A DNA stretch of 44,217 bases from positions 1 through 44,217 of the forward strand of contig JAJDAE010000154.1 of the NCBI GenBank assembly GCA_029262035.1, in the 5' to 3' direction. This DNA is from Candidatus Zhuqueibacterota bacterium. Lineage in GTDB: Bacteria; Zhuqueibacterota; Zhuqueibacteria; Oceanimicrobiales; Oceanimicrobiaceae. Under the pieces are notes generated by a model. The model was given only the letters and a program-made list of their open reading frames with translations. It was not told the origin of the DNA and did not search any database. Of the stretch, positions 15,424-23,611 are shown piece after piece (within the stretch, counting starts at the first letter, position 1; the number at the start of each line of letters is the position of its first letter). The translations under genes were made by a program, and so were the position numbers.

Positions 15424-17346
15424 TTATTTGCTTCTACTTCTCCAACTCAAAAATCCCACGGTCAAAAACCCACTCAAGCCTACAACCTGTAAAATCAAAT
15501 GAGAGGCTTGTGATTCGGTCATCAAGAAAATGAGAGCGGCTGCACCAAGCACCAACCGTTGCCATTGCGTAAGCGGCGTAAACAGATAACCGGTCACGCT
15601 GGCTGCGAGGGGTATAATCCCAATAACTGTGACGAAAACATTTGCAGCGATGGCAAAAATTGTGGCGGTTTCTCCGTCGGGTGCCAGCATCAACAATTCC
15701 GGTTTTAGTACAAACGCAAACGGCAGGGCAAAGCCAACCAAGGCAAAGCGGAACGCCGCAAAAGCGGATTGCATTATACCGGCTTTAGCAATTGCGGCGG
15801 CCGTGTAAGCCGCCAAAGCTACGGGCGGCGTCACCATGGACATCATACCAAAATAAAAAATAAACAAATGCGCCGCCATGGGAACTATGCCGAGTTTACC
15901 CAGCACCGGCCCAATCAGCGTTGCCATCAGCAAATAACAAACCGCAGAAGGCAGGCCCATACCCAGAATTATTGTAGAAACCATTATCAGCACCAATGCC
16001 AGCAGCAGACTGTTTTGCGCCAAAGGCAGAATGACACTCGGTAATTTCGCGCCAATTCCGGTCAACGTAACCACGCCCAGAATGATGCCGACACAGGAAG
16101 CAGCAGCAATCAACGAAACCCCACCACGGGCAGCGTTGACCATAGCGTCTTTTATATCCTGTAAATTAACGCGGGTGTGAATGCTAAACGCGCTCACTAT
16201 TAATATAATAATCAAACTAACGCTGACCGCACGAAAGGGAGTGTAGCCCAAAAGCAGCAACCCAATCAAGGCTGCAAATGCACCAAAAAACACAACCCCT
16301 TGAAATGGTTGGGTCGTTTTTAATTCATCGCCGGATGCCTGTTCGGCAGTAGCGCCCACGCGTTTTGCCTGAAAATGTACGATGAACAAAAGGGCGGTAT
16401 AGTATAAGATAGCAGGAATAAGTGCCGCTTTGATGATTTGTAGATAGGTCACGGCCGGTTCAATAATTTCGAGCATCATGTACGCGCCTGCTCCCATAAT
16501 CGGTGGAACCAGCGCACCACCTGAACTGGCGGCAGCTTCAACACCCGCTGCAGTAGCTGGTTTAAATCCGGCGCTGCGCATCATCGGAATAGTGAAAGTG
16601 CCGGTAGTTGCCGTATTGGCAACCGCACTGCCGGAAAGCGAGCCCATCATTCCGCTGCTAATTACAGCTACTTTGGCCGGTCCGCCGGGACTATTCTTAA
16701 AGAGATTGCGGGCAAAATTGATAATATAGCCGGTGGCTCCGGTTTTTTCCAGCACCGTTCCAAACAGGACGAACAGGAAAACATAAGTGAACATCACCTT
16801 CAGGGCGATGCTGAACACTCCCTGACTGTGCAGAAAGGTCTGACTGACAATACGCTCCCAGGGGTAACCCCGATGCGGAAAAAGCCAGTCGGGCATAACC
16901 TGGCCATAGGCGGCATACAAAATAAAAATGATTGCAAGAATAGGCAGAGTAAGACCAATGGCACGACGGGTTGCCTCCAAAACGATTATCAATCCCATAA
17001 AACCGATGACGAAATCAAACGGATGTTCATTGCCGGCCCGGTTTCCAAGCGGCTGACCTTTCAACCAAAATTTTGAAAAAAGCGGCTCAGTTTGAACGAC
17101 CACGTAAACAAAGCAAACCAGGGTCGCCAAAATTAAAAACGCATCCAACCCAAGTGAAAACGGTTTGTGCCGCAGTTTGGGATGCACCGGTTTGCTCAAA
17201 AAAACCAGCAACAAACCGAAAAGGCCGAACAGCGCCAACTGAGACTGTGGCGACATCAGCGGATAATTGACCTCACTCAGGACAAACAGACTTAAACCGA
17301 CCGCAAGGGTAGAATAGACCAACTGCTTCATTTTTTCTAAATTCAT
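15424..17346 (-). CDS. TRAP transporter fused permease (DctQ-DctM type, TAXI system)
   Basis: 640 residues with about 16-18 hydrophobic segments. The first about 130 residues are the small DctQ-like subunit (four helices). The rest is the large DctM-like subunit, with typical stretches such as SGSAVANTATTGTFTIPMMR, EAAASSGGALVPPIMGAGAY and GLPSAVCYLLMATLIGP. This fused 4TM/12TM form is characteristic of TAXI-type TRAP systems, which use sodium gradients to import carboxylates captured by a separate binding protein. The matching TAXI receptor gene ends eight bases upstream, so the transport system is complete here. The substrate is unknown; glutamate/2-oxoglutarate-type acids are reported for some TAXI systems. 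Confidence 0.92.
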   Translation of the reverse strand: MNLEKMKQLVYSTLAVGLSLFVLSEVNYPLMSPQSQLALFGLFGLLLVFLSKPVHPKLRHKPFSLGLDAFLILATLVCFVYVVVQTEPLFSKFWLKGQPLGNRAGNEHPFDFVIGFMGLIIVLEATRRAIGLTLPILAIIFILYAAYGQVMPDWLFPHRGYPWERIVSQTFLHSQGVFSIALKVMFTYVFLFVLFGTVLEKTGATGYIINFARNLFKNSPGGPAKVAVISSGMMGSLSGSAVANTATTGTFTIPMMRSAGFKPATAAGVEAAASSGGALVPPIMGAGAYMMLEIIEPAVTYLQIIKAALIPAILYYTALLFIVHFQAKRVGATAEQASGDELKTTQPFQGVVFFGAFAALIGLLLLGYTPFRAVSVSLIIILIVSAFSIHTRVNLQDIKDAMVNAARGGVSLIAAASCVGIILGVVTLTGIGAKLPSVILPLAQNSLLLALVLIMVSTIILGMGLPSAVCYLLMATLIGPVLGKLGIVPMAAHLFIFYFGMMSMVTPPVALAAYTAAAIAKAGIMQSAFAAFRFALVGFALPFAFVLKPELLMLAPDGETATIFAIAANVFVTVIGIIPLAASVTGYLFTPLTQWQRLVLGAAALIFLMTESQASHLILQVVGLSGFLTVGFLSWRSRSK

Positions 17347-17354
17347 ATTTCTGA

Positions 17355-18353
17355 TTATTCGCTAGCCGGCCAGATACCGATTTCTTTAAAATAACGAATC
17401 GCGCCCGGATGAAACGGCGTACCGGTGTCCCGGATTACGTTCTTCGGATTAATGGCTCTGCCTGCAGGGTGTATTTCAACAACCTGCGCCCGGTTTTCAT
17501 ATACAATTTTGGTGAAATTATACACGACGTCTTCTGAAACATTGGCTGAAGTTACGAAGTGCATGGAGCCAACATTCATACCGGCGTATTCACTTTCCTG
17601 GTTGCGGTAAGTTCCCGCCTTAATTTTTGCGGGGAAAAAGAAAGGATAATTTTCGAACAATTCTATTTTTGCACCTTCATCAAATGGAATAAAAAAAATG
17701 TCCTGAGAAGCTGACGCCTGCGTTATTGAAGCTGTAGGAACTGCTCCACCCAGGAATGCCGCAGCTGCAGAACCATCTGCAAGCATATCCACAGCGCCGG
17801 TTTGCGTATTATTGAGTGGAGTGAAATCGTCATAAGTTACACCGTGCGCACTCAAAATTGGCTTTAGAAAATATTCAAAGCCTGCACCTGCCGGACCGAC
17901 AACCACACGCTTTCCCTTTAAATCCGCAAGGCTTTTAACGGCGGATGATTTGGGCGTGATGAAAAGCGCCACATTGGGCGCCAGGGTCATAACTGCGCGT
18001 ACCGGATATTTTTTTTCCCATGCACCTTCACCGCGTACGGCAAAGTATGAAATCGCGGCATTGGCAAGGGCAAAGTCGAGCTCGCCTTTATCCAGCCGAC
18101 GGATGTTCTCTTGCGTGCCCTTGGTTGCTTCGGGCGAAACCTGCCAGTTTAATTCACCAAGATTATCACTGACCACTTGTGAAATGGCGCCGCCAACTAC
18201 AAAGAAGGCGCCGCCGGGAGGCGCAGTACCAACGCTTAAGAATTGTTTTTTACTACCTTGATCTGACGAGTCGCATCCCAACAAAACCAGTGAAGCGAGT
18301 ATAATAAAAAGCATACTCGTAGCGTACAATTTTCTATTCTCGATAGAAAACAT
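17355..18353 (-). CDS. TAXI-family TRAP transporter solute-binding lipoprotein
   Basis: 332 residues, AAGGGAGGA ahead of ATG. The signal peptide ends in a lipobox (LVLLGC, Cys27), so the mature protein is lipidated. Asp28 follows the Cys, which in E. coli retains lipoproteins in the inner membrane, next to the permease. The body follows TAXI binding proteins: SVGTAPPGGAFFVVGGAI at the start, then TKGTQENIRRLDKGELDFAL, DLKGKRVVVGPAGAGFEYFL and a C-terminal GAIRYFKEIGIW. It captures a small carboxylate and delivers it to the fused permease encoded eight bases downstream. Many TAXI receptors are free periplasmic proteins, so the lipid anchor is notable. Confidence 0.9.
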   Translation of the reverse strand: MFSIENRKLYATSMLFIILASLVLLGCDSSDQGSKKQFLSVGTAPPGGAFFVVGGAISQVVSDNLGELNWQVSPEATKGTQENIRRLDKGELDFALANAAISYFAVRGEGAWEKKYPVRAVMTLAPNVALFITPKSSAVKSLADLKGKRVVVGPAGAGFEYFLKPILSAHGVTYDDFTPLNNTQTGAVDMLADGSAAAAFLGGAVPTASITQASASQDIFFIPFDEGAKIELFENYPFFFPAKIKAGTYRNQESEYAGMNVGSMHFVTSANVSEDVVYNFTKIVYENRAQVVEIHPAGRAINPKNVIRDTGTPFHPGAIRYFKEIGIWPASE

Positions 18354-18469
18354 GATTCCTCCCTTAAATAATATTTAATGACTGTTGCAACGGTAAGAAT
18401 TTTTGATGTTTATAGCAAAGATTGATACGTGGAATATAAAAAAATGTTCAACTTTAAACCCTGTTGATA

Positions 18470-18805
18470 CTATAATAGCTTTTTGTTTTCCTGATGCCTC
18501 TTTTTGTCGCGTTCTGTCTTTTTCTCAAGATTTTTTTTCAGCGCTTCGGTCAAATCAATATCGGTCTGGTTGGCAATGCAGGTCACAACAAACAATACAT
18601 CTGCCAGCTCATCGGCGAGCTCCTTGTCAGCCTCCGACTCCTTGAAACTCTGATCCCCGTACTTGCGCGACATGATTCTGGCAACTTCACCGACCTCTTC
18701 AACCAATTGTGCCAGATTTGTCAACTCAGAAAAATAACGCACGCCAACAGTCTTAATCCACGTATCCACGTCATTCTGATATTGGCGGATGGTTGTATCG
18801 GGCAT
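18470..18805 (-). CDS. YpjD/MazG-like nucleotide pyrophosphohydrolase
   Basis: 111 residues from ATG 18805 (GGAG five bases upstream; a GTG two codons earlier is less likely). The all-helical MazG-like core shows EEVGEVARIMSRKYGD and, later, ADELADVLFVVTCIAN, giving the E-x-x-E and E-x-x-D magnesium-binding pairs. It reads closely like Bacillus YpjD. Such enzymes hydrolyse non-canonical or excess NTPs/dNTPs to the monophosphate and pyrophosphate. Proximity to thyA and folA on the same strand (with a glycosyltransferase between) hints at nucleotide-pool control, but the exact substrate is unknown. Confidence 0.85.
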   Translation of the reverse strand: MPDTTIRQYQNDVDTWIKTVGVRYFSELTNLAQLVEEVGEVARIMSRKYGDQSFKESEADKELADELADVLFVVTCIANQTDIDLTEALKKNLEKKTERDKKRHQENKKLL

Positions 18806-18858
18806 GTTCACTCCAGGTTATTAATTGTTTTTAGATGAAAAACCTTAGGATTAAAAAA

Positions 18859-20115
18859 TTATTTAACCGCTTGAGCTTTTATACTTTTAATCCAGGCCTG
18901 CATGGCTTCGGGCGTCATAACAGCCGGGTTGCCCAAATCCTGGTCCGAAGCGTTCTCCAATTCAGGCGGCAAGCGGTGAATCAAAATATCAAGGTCGGCT
19001 GAAGTATGAATTTCTTCATCAAGAACCCTGGCCATAGTCCGACTGTGAGGCTGCTGATGCTTGCGTACTGCTTTGACCAGTCCTTTGAGTAAGGTTTCCC
19101 AGGTGGTCATCGGGCCTTGGGTAATCGAAGCCGACTCAGCAAAAGAATCGATAAAGGCAAATGGCACCTTTACAAACGGCTCTTTCATGGCAATGGCCGC
19201 TAAGATCCAATCGGTGTCAAACGAAAAGTCATACACGGTGGGATTATGAATGATTTTTTGAAGAACGTCTCGTTGATATAACTTAAACGCTGCTTGCGTG
19301 TCAAGTATACCCCGGGAAAAAATAGCCTGTCCGATCATCCGTTGCATATGTCGTAATACTTTTATGCCAATTCCCCACCGGTTTTCTTGCTTAACCAATA
19401 CCGCATTCGGATCCTTCCGATTCCCCAAAACCACGCGGACATCATCTTCTATAAGTTTTTGCAGCAGCAATCCAGTTTGCCCCAAATGAACAGAGTTATC
19501 CGCATCGGTGCAAATTACAGCATCCACGCCATCCTCAATGGCTTGCATACAACCCAAAATCATTGCTCCACCTTTTCGTGAGCCATCAACCGAACTCAAA
19601 TCGGCCAACGGCCCTTGTTCAGTTGGAACAGCATCGGCCAAAAATAATACTTTCACTCTTTCACAAAGTGCGTGGTTGGAGGCGATTTTCCCGGCAATTT
19701 TACCACTGCCATTTGGGCAACCATCATCAACAGCATACAAAGTCCAGTCTACTGTAGAAGCTTGAGCGGCCCAGCTTAGTTGTTGCAGCTTTACACGCAA
19801 AACATCTTCGCCGTTTGGGTTATCAGTACTTTTGGGAAGCAACCGATGCTGCTCACCCCACATAGCAAAAACAATCCCTACTTTTACAGTTCGCTTGTTC
19901 TTCAGTAAAAACCTTTTTGACTCAACTAATTTTGCGGCCATTTTGAACTCAAGCGGTGTTTTTTCACCATTGGCGGCTTTCTGCAACTCGGCTAAGGAAA
20001 GATCTGACAGCTGCAAGAGTTCGGTGCTAAGCTTATACAGGCTTTCTTGATCTTCTGGTTCGGTTAAATCAAATTTTGTTTTTGCACCCTCAACAAGATT
20101 TTGGGGAACAGGCAT
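18859..20115 (-). CDS. Family-2-like (GT-A fold) glycosyltransferase
   Basis: 418 residues from ATG 20115, with AAAGGA six bases upstream; an in-frame start ten codons earlier lacks a site. An N-terminal helical region (about 1-75) precedes the GT-A core. This begins KVGIVFAMWGEQ, has AVDDGCPNGSG (about 128-138), GSRKGGAMILG (178-188) and the metal-binding CTDADNSVHLGQ (DxD at 204-206). The later ILDTQAAFKLYQRDVL and DFSFDTDWILAAIA stretches resemble polyprenyl-phosphate-type and GT2 sugar transferases. No transmembrane segment is evident, so the enzyme is probably cytoplasmic. Sugar donor and acceptor are unknown. It follows folA by about 120 bases on the same strand. Confidence 0.78.
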   Translation of the reverse strand: MPVPQNLVEGAKTKFDLTEPEDQESLYKLSTELLQLSDLSLAELQKAANGEKTPLEFKMAAKLVESKRFLLKNKRTVKVGIVFAMWGEQHRLLPKSTDNPNGEDVLRVKLQQLSWAAQASTVDWTLYAVDDGCPNGSGKIAGKIASNHALCERVKVLFLADAVPTEQGPLADLSSVDGSRKGGAMILGCMQAIEDGVDAVICTDADNSVHLGQTGLLLQKLIEDDVRVVLGNRKDPNAVLVKQENRWGIGIKVLRHMQRMIGQAIFSRGILDTQAAFKLYQRDVLQKIIHNPTVYDFSFDTDWILAAIAMKEPFVKVPFAFIDSFAESASITQGPMTTWETLLKGLVKAVRKHQQPHSRTMARVLDEEIHTSADLDILIHRLPPELENASDQDLGNPAVMTPEAMQAWIKSIKAQAVK

Positions 20116-20238
20116 TGTTTTTCCTTTCTTGGAAATAACATCCAATTTATTATAAATTTAGTGATTTATTGTGGCGGAGGCCCTTCCAAACACAAAACCA
20201 TCTTTGCGGTCGCATTACTTAAAACGATTAGGCACACA

Positions 20239-20760
20239 CTATTGTATTGTTTCACAAACCCAATACAGGCTAAGATAAGTCTCAAACCGAAAGCCTTTAT
20301 GCGGTTCACAGTGTTTAAGCTTGAAATTCTTTTTAAGCACTTCAACATATTCAGGAAAAAAAGCATCTCCCTTATAATGATCCTCTACCAAAGTCAATTC
20401 CATCCGGTCAGCAATTTTAAAGCCGGCCTTAAATAAACTTTCGCCACCGATAACGGCAACTTGTTGTTCATTCTGACAGGCGGCCAGGGCATCTTCCATC
20501 GAAGCAAATGTTTCGACATCTTGCAAATTGGGGTAAGTTTTAGATTTCGACAAAACCAAATTTCTACGTCCGGGCAGGGGTTTGCCGTTTCTTGCCAGAA
20601 TAGAATCAAAAGTTTTGCGTCCCATTAAAACCGGATGACCAAAAGTAAGCGCCTTGAAACGCTTGAGGTCTTCTGAGATGTGCCAGGGTAATTTATTTTC
20701 AATCCCAATTACGCGATTTTTCTCTGCGATGGCAGCAATAATAATAATTTCCGGCGGCAT
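20239..20760 (-). CDS. folA: Dihydrofolate reductase
   Basis: 173 residues from ATG 20760. The thyA stop and this start share one base (TGATG), so translation is coupled. DHFR features are complete: IIIAAIAEKNRVIGIENKLP, then PWHISEDLKRFK with the catalytic acid Asp31 (equivalent to E. coli Asp27), a PVLMGRKTFDSI NADPH-binding segment, PLPGRRNLVLS and VIGGESLFKAG. It reduces dihydrofolate to tetrahydrofolate with NADPH, regenerating the cofactor oxidised by thymidylate synthase encoded directly upstream. Length is normal for a monofunctional bacterial enzyme. Confidence 0.97.
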   Translation of the reverse strand: MPPEIIIIAAIAEKNRVIGIENKLPWHISEDLKRFKALTFGHPVLMGRKTFDSILARNGKPLPGRRNLVLSKSKTYPNLQDVETFASMEDALAACQNEQQVAVIGGESLFKAGFKIADRMELTLVEDHYKGDAFFPEYVEVLKKNFKLKHCEPHKGFRFETYLSLYWVCETIQ

Positions 20761-21617
20761 CAAACAGCCACTTCGAAGCGGATGGTTTCATGGTGCTGAT
20801 AATCGAGCAATTGAAAATCCTCGAAACACAAATCGAACAAAGGTTTGTGCGCAATTTCCAGTCTCGATAAAGGCAACGGTTCTCGTTTGAGCTGTTCCTT
20901 TAAATTGTCAATATGATTCACATAGATGTGCGCATCGATCAGCGTATGGGCGAATTCACCAACTTCAATTCCGACTTCCTGCGCAATCGCCTGGGTCAAC
21001 AGTGCGTAACAAGCCAAATTGAATGGCACGCCAAGGGCGATATCTGCACTGCGTTGTGTGAGATGGCAATTCAGTTTGCCGTTTTGCACATTCAGCGCCC
21101 AAAAAGCATGGCAAGGCGGCAATTTACTGATTGTCGCATTAGCCGGATGCCAGGCGTTAACAACGATTCTACGTGAGTTAGGGTTTGTTTTAAGCTCGTC
21201 AATCGCCCAGCCGACCTGATCAAAGGACAGTGCTCCATCTGACTCCCGACGAACATGTGGATGATTTTCGTCCACAAAAACTTCTCCACCTAATGCCACC
21301 CCGTGCTCTGGTACGGGATATCGGCGCCAATAACGACCGTATGCTGTCTCAAGGTTACCGTTTTCATCGGCCCAGGCATCCCATATTTTGGTATGCTTTT
21401 TCAACTCCTGGATATGGTCTTCACCTGAAAGATACCAGAAAACCTCGTGCAACATAGAATTAAAAAACGTTTTTTTTGTCGTTAAAAGCGGATATCCTTT
21501 GCTGAGATCGACTTTATAAAACTCGGCAAATGATGAAATAGTGTCGACACCGGTACGGTTCTCTTTATGAGTTCCATTTGTTAAAACACGGTCGACTAGG
21601 TCAAGATACTCGCGCAT
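20760..21617 (-). CDS. thyA: Thymidylate synthase
   Basis: 285 residues. It starts MREYLDLVDRVLTNGTHKEN, then RTGVDTISSF with the dUMP-phosphate-binding Arg. The active-site loop is LPPCHAFWAL with nucleophile Cys169, and QRSADIALGVPFNLACYALL is the dUMP/folate-binding stretch. The C terminus RFEVAV fits the family rule of a short hydrophobic tail closing the active site. It converts dUMP to dTMP using methylene-tetrahydrofolate and yields dihydrofolate, which the coupled folA product recycles. It is divergent from DUF92, with about 200 AT-rich bases between that must hold both promoters. No clear ribosome site is seen before ATG 21617. Confidence 0.98.
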   Translation of the reverse strand: MREYLDLVDRVLTNGTHKENRTGVDTISSFAEFYKVDLSKGYPLLTTKKTFFNSMLHEVFWYLSGEDHIQELKKHTKIWDAWADENGNLETAYGRYWRRYPVPEHGVALGGEVFVDENHPHVRRESDGALSFDQVGWAIDELKTNPNSRRIVVNAWHPANATISKLPPCHAFWALNVQNGKLNCHLTQRSADIALGVPFNLACYALLTQAIAQEVGIEVGEFAHTLIDAHIYVNHIDNLKEQLKREPLPLSRLEIAHKPLFDLCFEDFQLLDYQHHETIRFEVAV

Positions 21618-21765
21618 GAAAAGTACTTTTCTTTATGTGGATTAATTTCATTTTGAAAATAGTATAAAAAGACAAAACATGCAAATAAATCAAATGTTAT
21701 TAGCTTTCCTTCAATAATAATATATACCATAAAGAGCCTTTACCCAAATTAATGAAATCGAGATA

Positions 21766-21794
21766 TTGACTTTTTTTCGAAAATTTATTTAAAT
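21766..21794 (+). promoter_or_regulatory. Sigma-70-type promoter for the DUF92-ftsB-DUF502 operon
   Basis: TTGACT (21766-21771), a 17-base AT-rich spacer and TTAAAT (21789-21794) lie 26 bases before ATG 21821. GAGG precedes the start codon. Hexamers and spacing are good; the call is by eye. Confidence 0.5.
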
Positions 21795-21820
21795 ACCACT
21801 GTACTAAATAAGAGGTTTCG

Positions 21821-22615
21821 ATGACGTGGCTAGTTGCGGGGACTCTTTCGCTACTTTTGGCGGGTGTGGCATACAAAATCCGATTGTTGAGTTTAGATGG
21901 GGCAGTAGTCGCTTTTAGTATCGGTTTTCTTTTATACGGCATTGGCGAGTTCCCATTTAGCTTTTCGGTGCTTTACTTCTTTTTTACAGCTAATTTACTG
22001 GGTAAGTTTAAACGAAACCGACTTGGCATAACCAGCAAACATGAAAGTAGAAATAGTCTACAAGTTTTGGCGAACGGATTTTTGCCAATATTATTTGTAT
22101 GCCTGTGGGGCATTTTCAGTGAACCCGTATTCGTACTTTTTTTTCTTACTGCAATTTGTACTGCAACCGCCGATACCTGGGCAACAGAGCTTGGTGCACT
22201 CTCCAAAAAATATCCGCGCTCCATTCTAACTTTTAAAAAAGTTGAGCCTGGTGTATCCGGTGGAATAACCTCTTTGGGTACGGTGGCTGCCTGCCTGGGT
22301 GCTTTTTCAAATAGCTATTTTAGTGCTTATTTTTTTTCCAATCATTTCAATATTAACCTATCCTTGCCAAATATTTTAGTGATCGCTTTTTTAGCTGTCC
22401 TGGCTCAGTTTGTTGACAGTCTTCTGGGGGCTTGCTGTCAAGTCAGATATGTATGTGCGACATGTAGAAGGGTTGTCGAAGAAAGGCTCCATTGTCACAA
22501 ACCGACATTGGCAAAAAGTGGATTTCGCTGGCTTACTAATGATATGGTAAATTTCCTTTCCATTTTAGCGGGAATTTTTATACTTTGGATGTGTTTAAAA
22601 ATTTTTTACCTTTAA
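21821..22615 (+). CDS. DUF92 membrane protein (phytyl-phosphate kinase-like family)
   Basis: 264 residues with about six to seven hydrophobic helices. Family motifs are clear: an N-terminal LSLDGAVVAFSIGFLLYGIG, ADTWATELGALSKKYPRSIL, VEPGVSGGITSLGTVAACLG, and near the end CCQVRYVCATCRRVVEERLH followed by WLTNDMVNFLSILAG. DUF92 includes plant VTE6, a CTP/NTP-dependent phytyl-phosphate kinase, so a polyprenyl-phosphate kinase role in the inner membrane is plausible but unproven in bacteria. It leads a five-gene plus-strand run. The next gene, FtsB-like, starts four bases after its stop. Confidence 0.85.
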   Translation: MTWLVAGTLSLLLAGVAYKIRLLSLDGAVVAFSIGFLLYGIGEFPFSFSVLYFFFTANLLGKFKRNRLGITSKHESRNSLQVLANGFLPILFVCLWGIFSEPVFVLFFLTAICTATADTWATELGALSKKYPRSILTFKKVEPGVSGGITSLGTVAACLGAFSNSYFSAYFFSNHFNINLSLPNILVIAFLAVLAQFVDSLLGACCQVRYVCATCRRVVEERLHCHKPTLAKSGFRWLTNDMVNFLSILAGIFILWMCLKIFYL

Positions 22616-22619
22616 CCCA

Positions 22620-22925
22620 ATGAAAAAGAAAAAATCAAAAACCAATATAAAAACACGGCTCATCGTCATCGGCATATTGGGCATCCTTTCCTATGTTCTA
22701 TTTTGGGGAGAATATAATTTTTATCAGCTATATCAACTCAACAGAGAAAACAGTAAACTCAAGGCTGAAATTTTAACAACTGAAAGAGAAAGAGCAGCGC
22801 TTTACGAAGAAATTGAAAAACTAAAGAATGATTCAAACTACATCGAAAAAATCGCGCGGGAGCAATATTTAATGGGCAAGCAGGATGAAAAAATCTACAT
22901 TGTAAAATCGGGTGAAACAGAGTGA
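22620..22925 (+). CDS. FtsB/DivIC-like septum formation initiator
   Basis: 101 residues. A lysine-rich cytoplasmic tip (KKKKSKTNIKTR) is followed by one transmembrane helix (about 14-32, LIVIGILGILSYVLFWGEY). A periplasmic coiled coil (about 35-70, LNRENSKLKAEILTTERERA) comes next, then the family end motif SNYIEKIAREQYLMGKQDEK. FtsB/DivIC forms a complex with FtsL and FtsQ/DivIB that recruits and activates septal peptidoglycan synthesis. Size and layout are typical. Its stop overlaps the DUF502 start by four bases (GTGA). Linkage with DUF92 and DUF502 suggests an envelope growth operon. Confidence 0.9.
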   Translation: MKKKKSKTNIKTRLIVIGILGILSYVLFWGEYNFYQLYQLNRENSKLKAEILTTERERAALYEEIEKLKNDSNYIEKIAREQYLMGKQDEKIYIVKSGETE

Positions 22926-23602
22926 AACAAGGTTTAAAGGTGCCCGGTCGTCCAAAACGCCGCCTCCGTACTTATTTTTTTACAGGGCTTCTGGTCTTGG
23001 TTCCATTGGCGCTCACAGGCTATATTATTTGGAATCTGTTCCTGGCCATTGACGGGATATTGAATGGCTTTGTCAACCGGTTTATTGTAGACCAGTTTGG
23101 TTTCGCGCTCGGCCAAAAAGAAATTCCGGGAATAGGATTTTTTACGCTCGTAGTCATAATTCTTTTAACAGGCGCAATTGCTACTAACTATCTTGGCCGG
23201 AAAGTTGTTTCGTTTGGAGATAGCATTGTCCAACGCATTCCATTGATCAACCGCATTTACAGCGCCATTAAGCAAATCAGCCAGGCTTTTTTTTCATCAC
23301 AGCGAGAAGTTTTTGAGAAGGCAATACTATTTGAATACCCAAGACCGGGAATTTACTCCATTGGTTTTTATACACAGGATACACGAGGCCCGGTACAGGA
23401 TGTTCTACCCGAGGACGTGGTGAGTGTTTTTTTACCAACAACACCTAACCCAACCTCCGGCTTTTTACTTTTTGTACCTAAAACGCAAGTTATGGAGCTC
23501 GACTTAACGATTGAGGAAGCACTAAAGTTAGTCATTTCGGGCGGCGCTGTCGTTCCCAATAAACAAAAGGATGAGCCCTCAATAAATAAAGAATCGATAT
23601 AA
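22922..23602 (+). CDS. DUF502-family inner-membrane protein
   Basis: 226 residues from GTG 22922, overlapping the ftsB-like stop. Two transmembrane helices lie near 18-40 (FFTGLLVLVPLALTGYIIWN) and 67-90 (GFFTLVVIILLTGAIATNYL). Conserved stretches are RIPLINRIYSAIKQISQAFF, ILFEYPRPGIYSIGFYTQ, DVVSVFLPTTPNPTSGFLLF and EALKLVISGGAV, all DUF502 features. The molecular function is unknown; plant homologues (LCV/COV proteins) affect vascular patterning. The C-terminal soluble part probably lies in the cytoplasm. Gene packing suggests co-expression with the division protein and the following outer-membrane protein. Confidence 0.88.
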   Translation: MKQGLKVPGRPKRRLRTYFFTGLLVLVPLALTGYIIWNLFLAIDGILNGFVNRFIVDQFGFALGQKEIPGIGFFTLVVIILLTGAIATNYLGRKVVSFGDSIVQRIPLINRIYSAIKQISQAFFSSQREVFEKAILFEYPRPGIYSIGFYTQDTRGPVQDVLPEDVVSVFLPTTPNPTSGFLLFVPKTQVMELDLTIEEALKLVISGGAVVPNKQKDEPSINKESI

Positions 23603-23611
23603 CCGGGTGGG

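Noticed and set aside
18494-18838. 114-codon plus-strand frame opposite the YpjD-like gene
   Set aside because: The minus strand encodes a clear MazG-like protein; the frame is a shadow.
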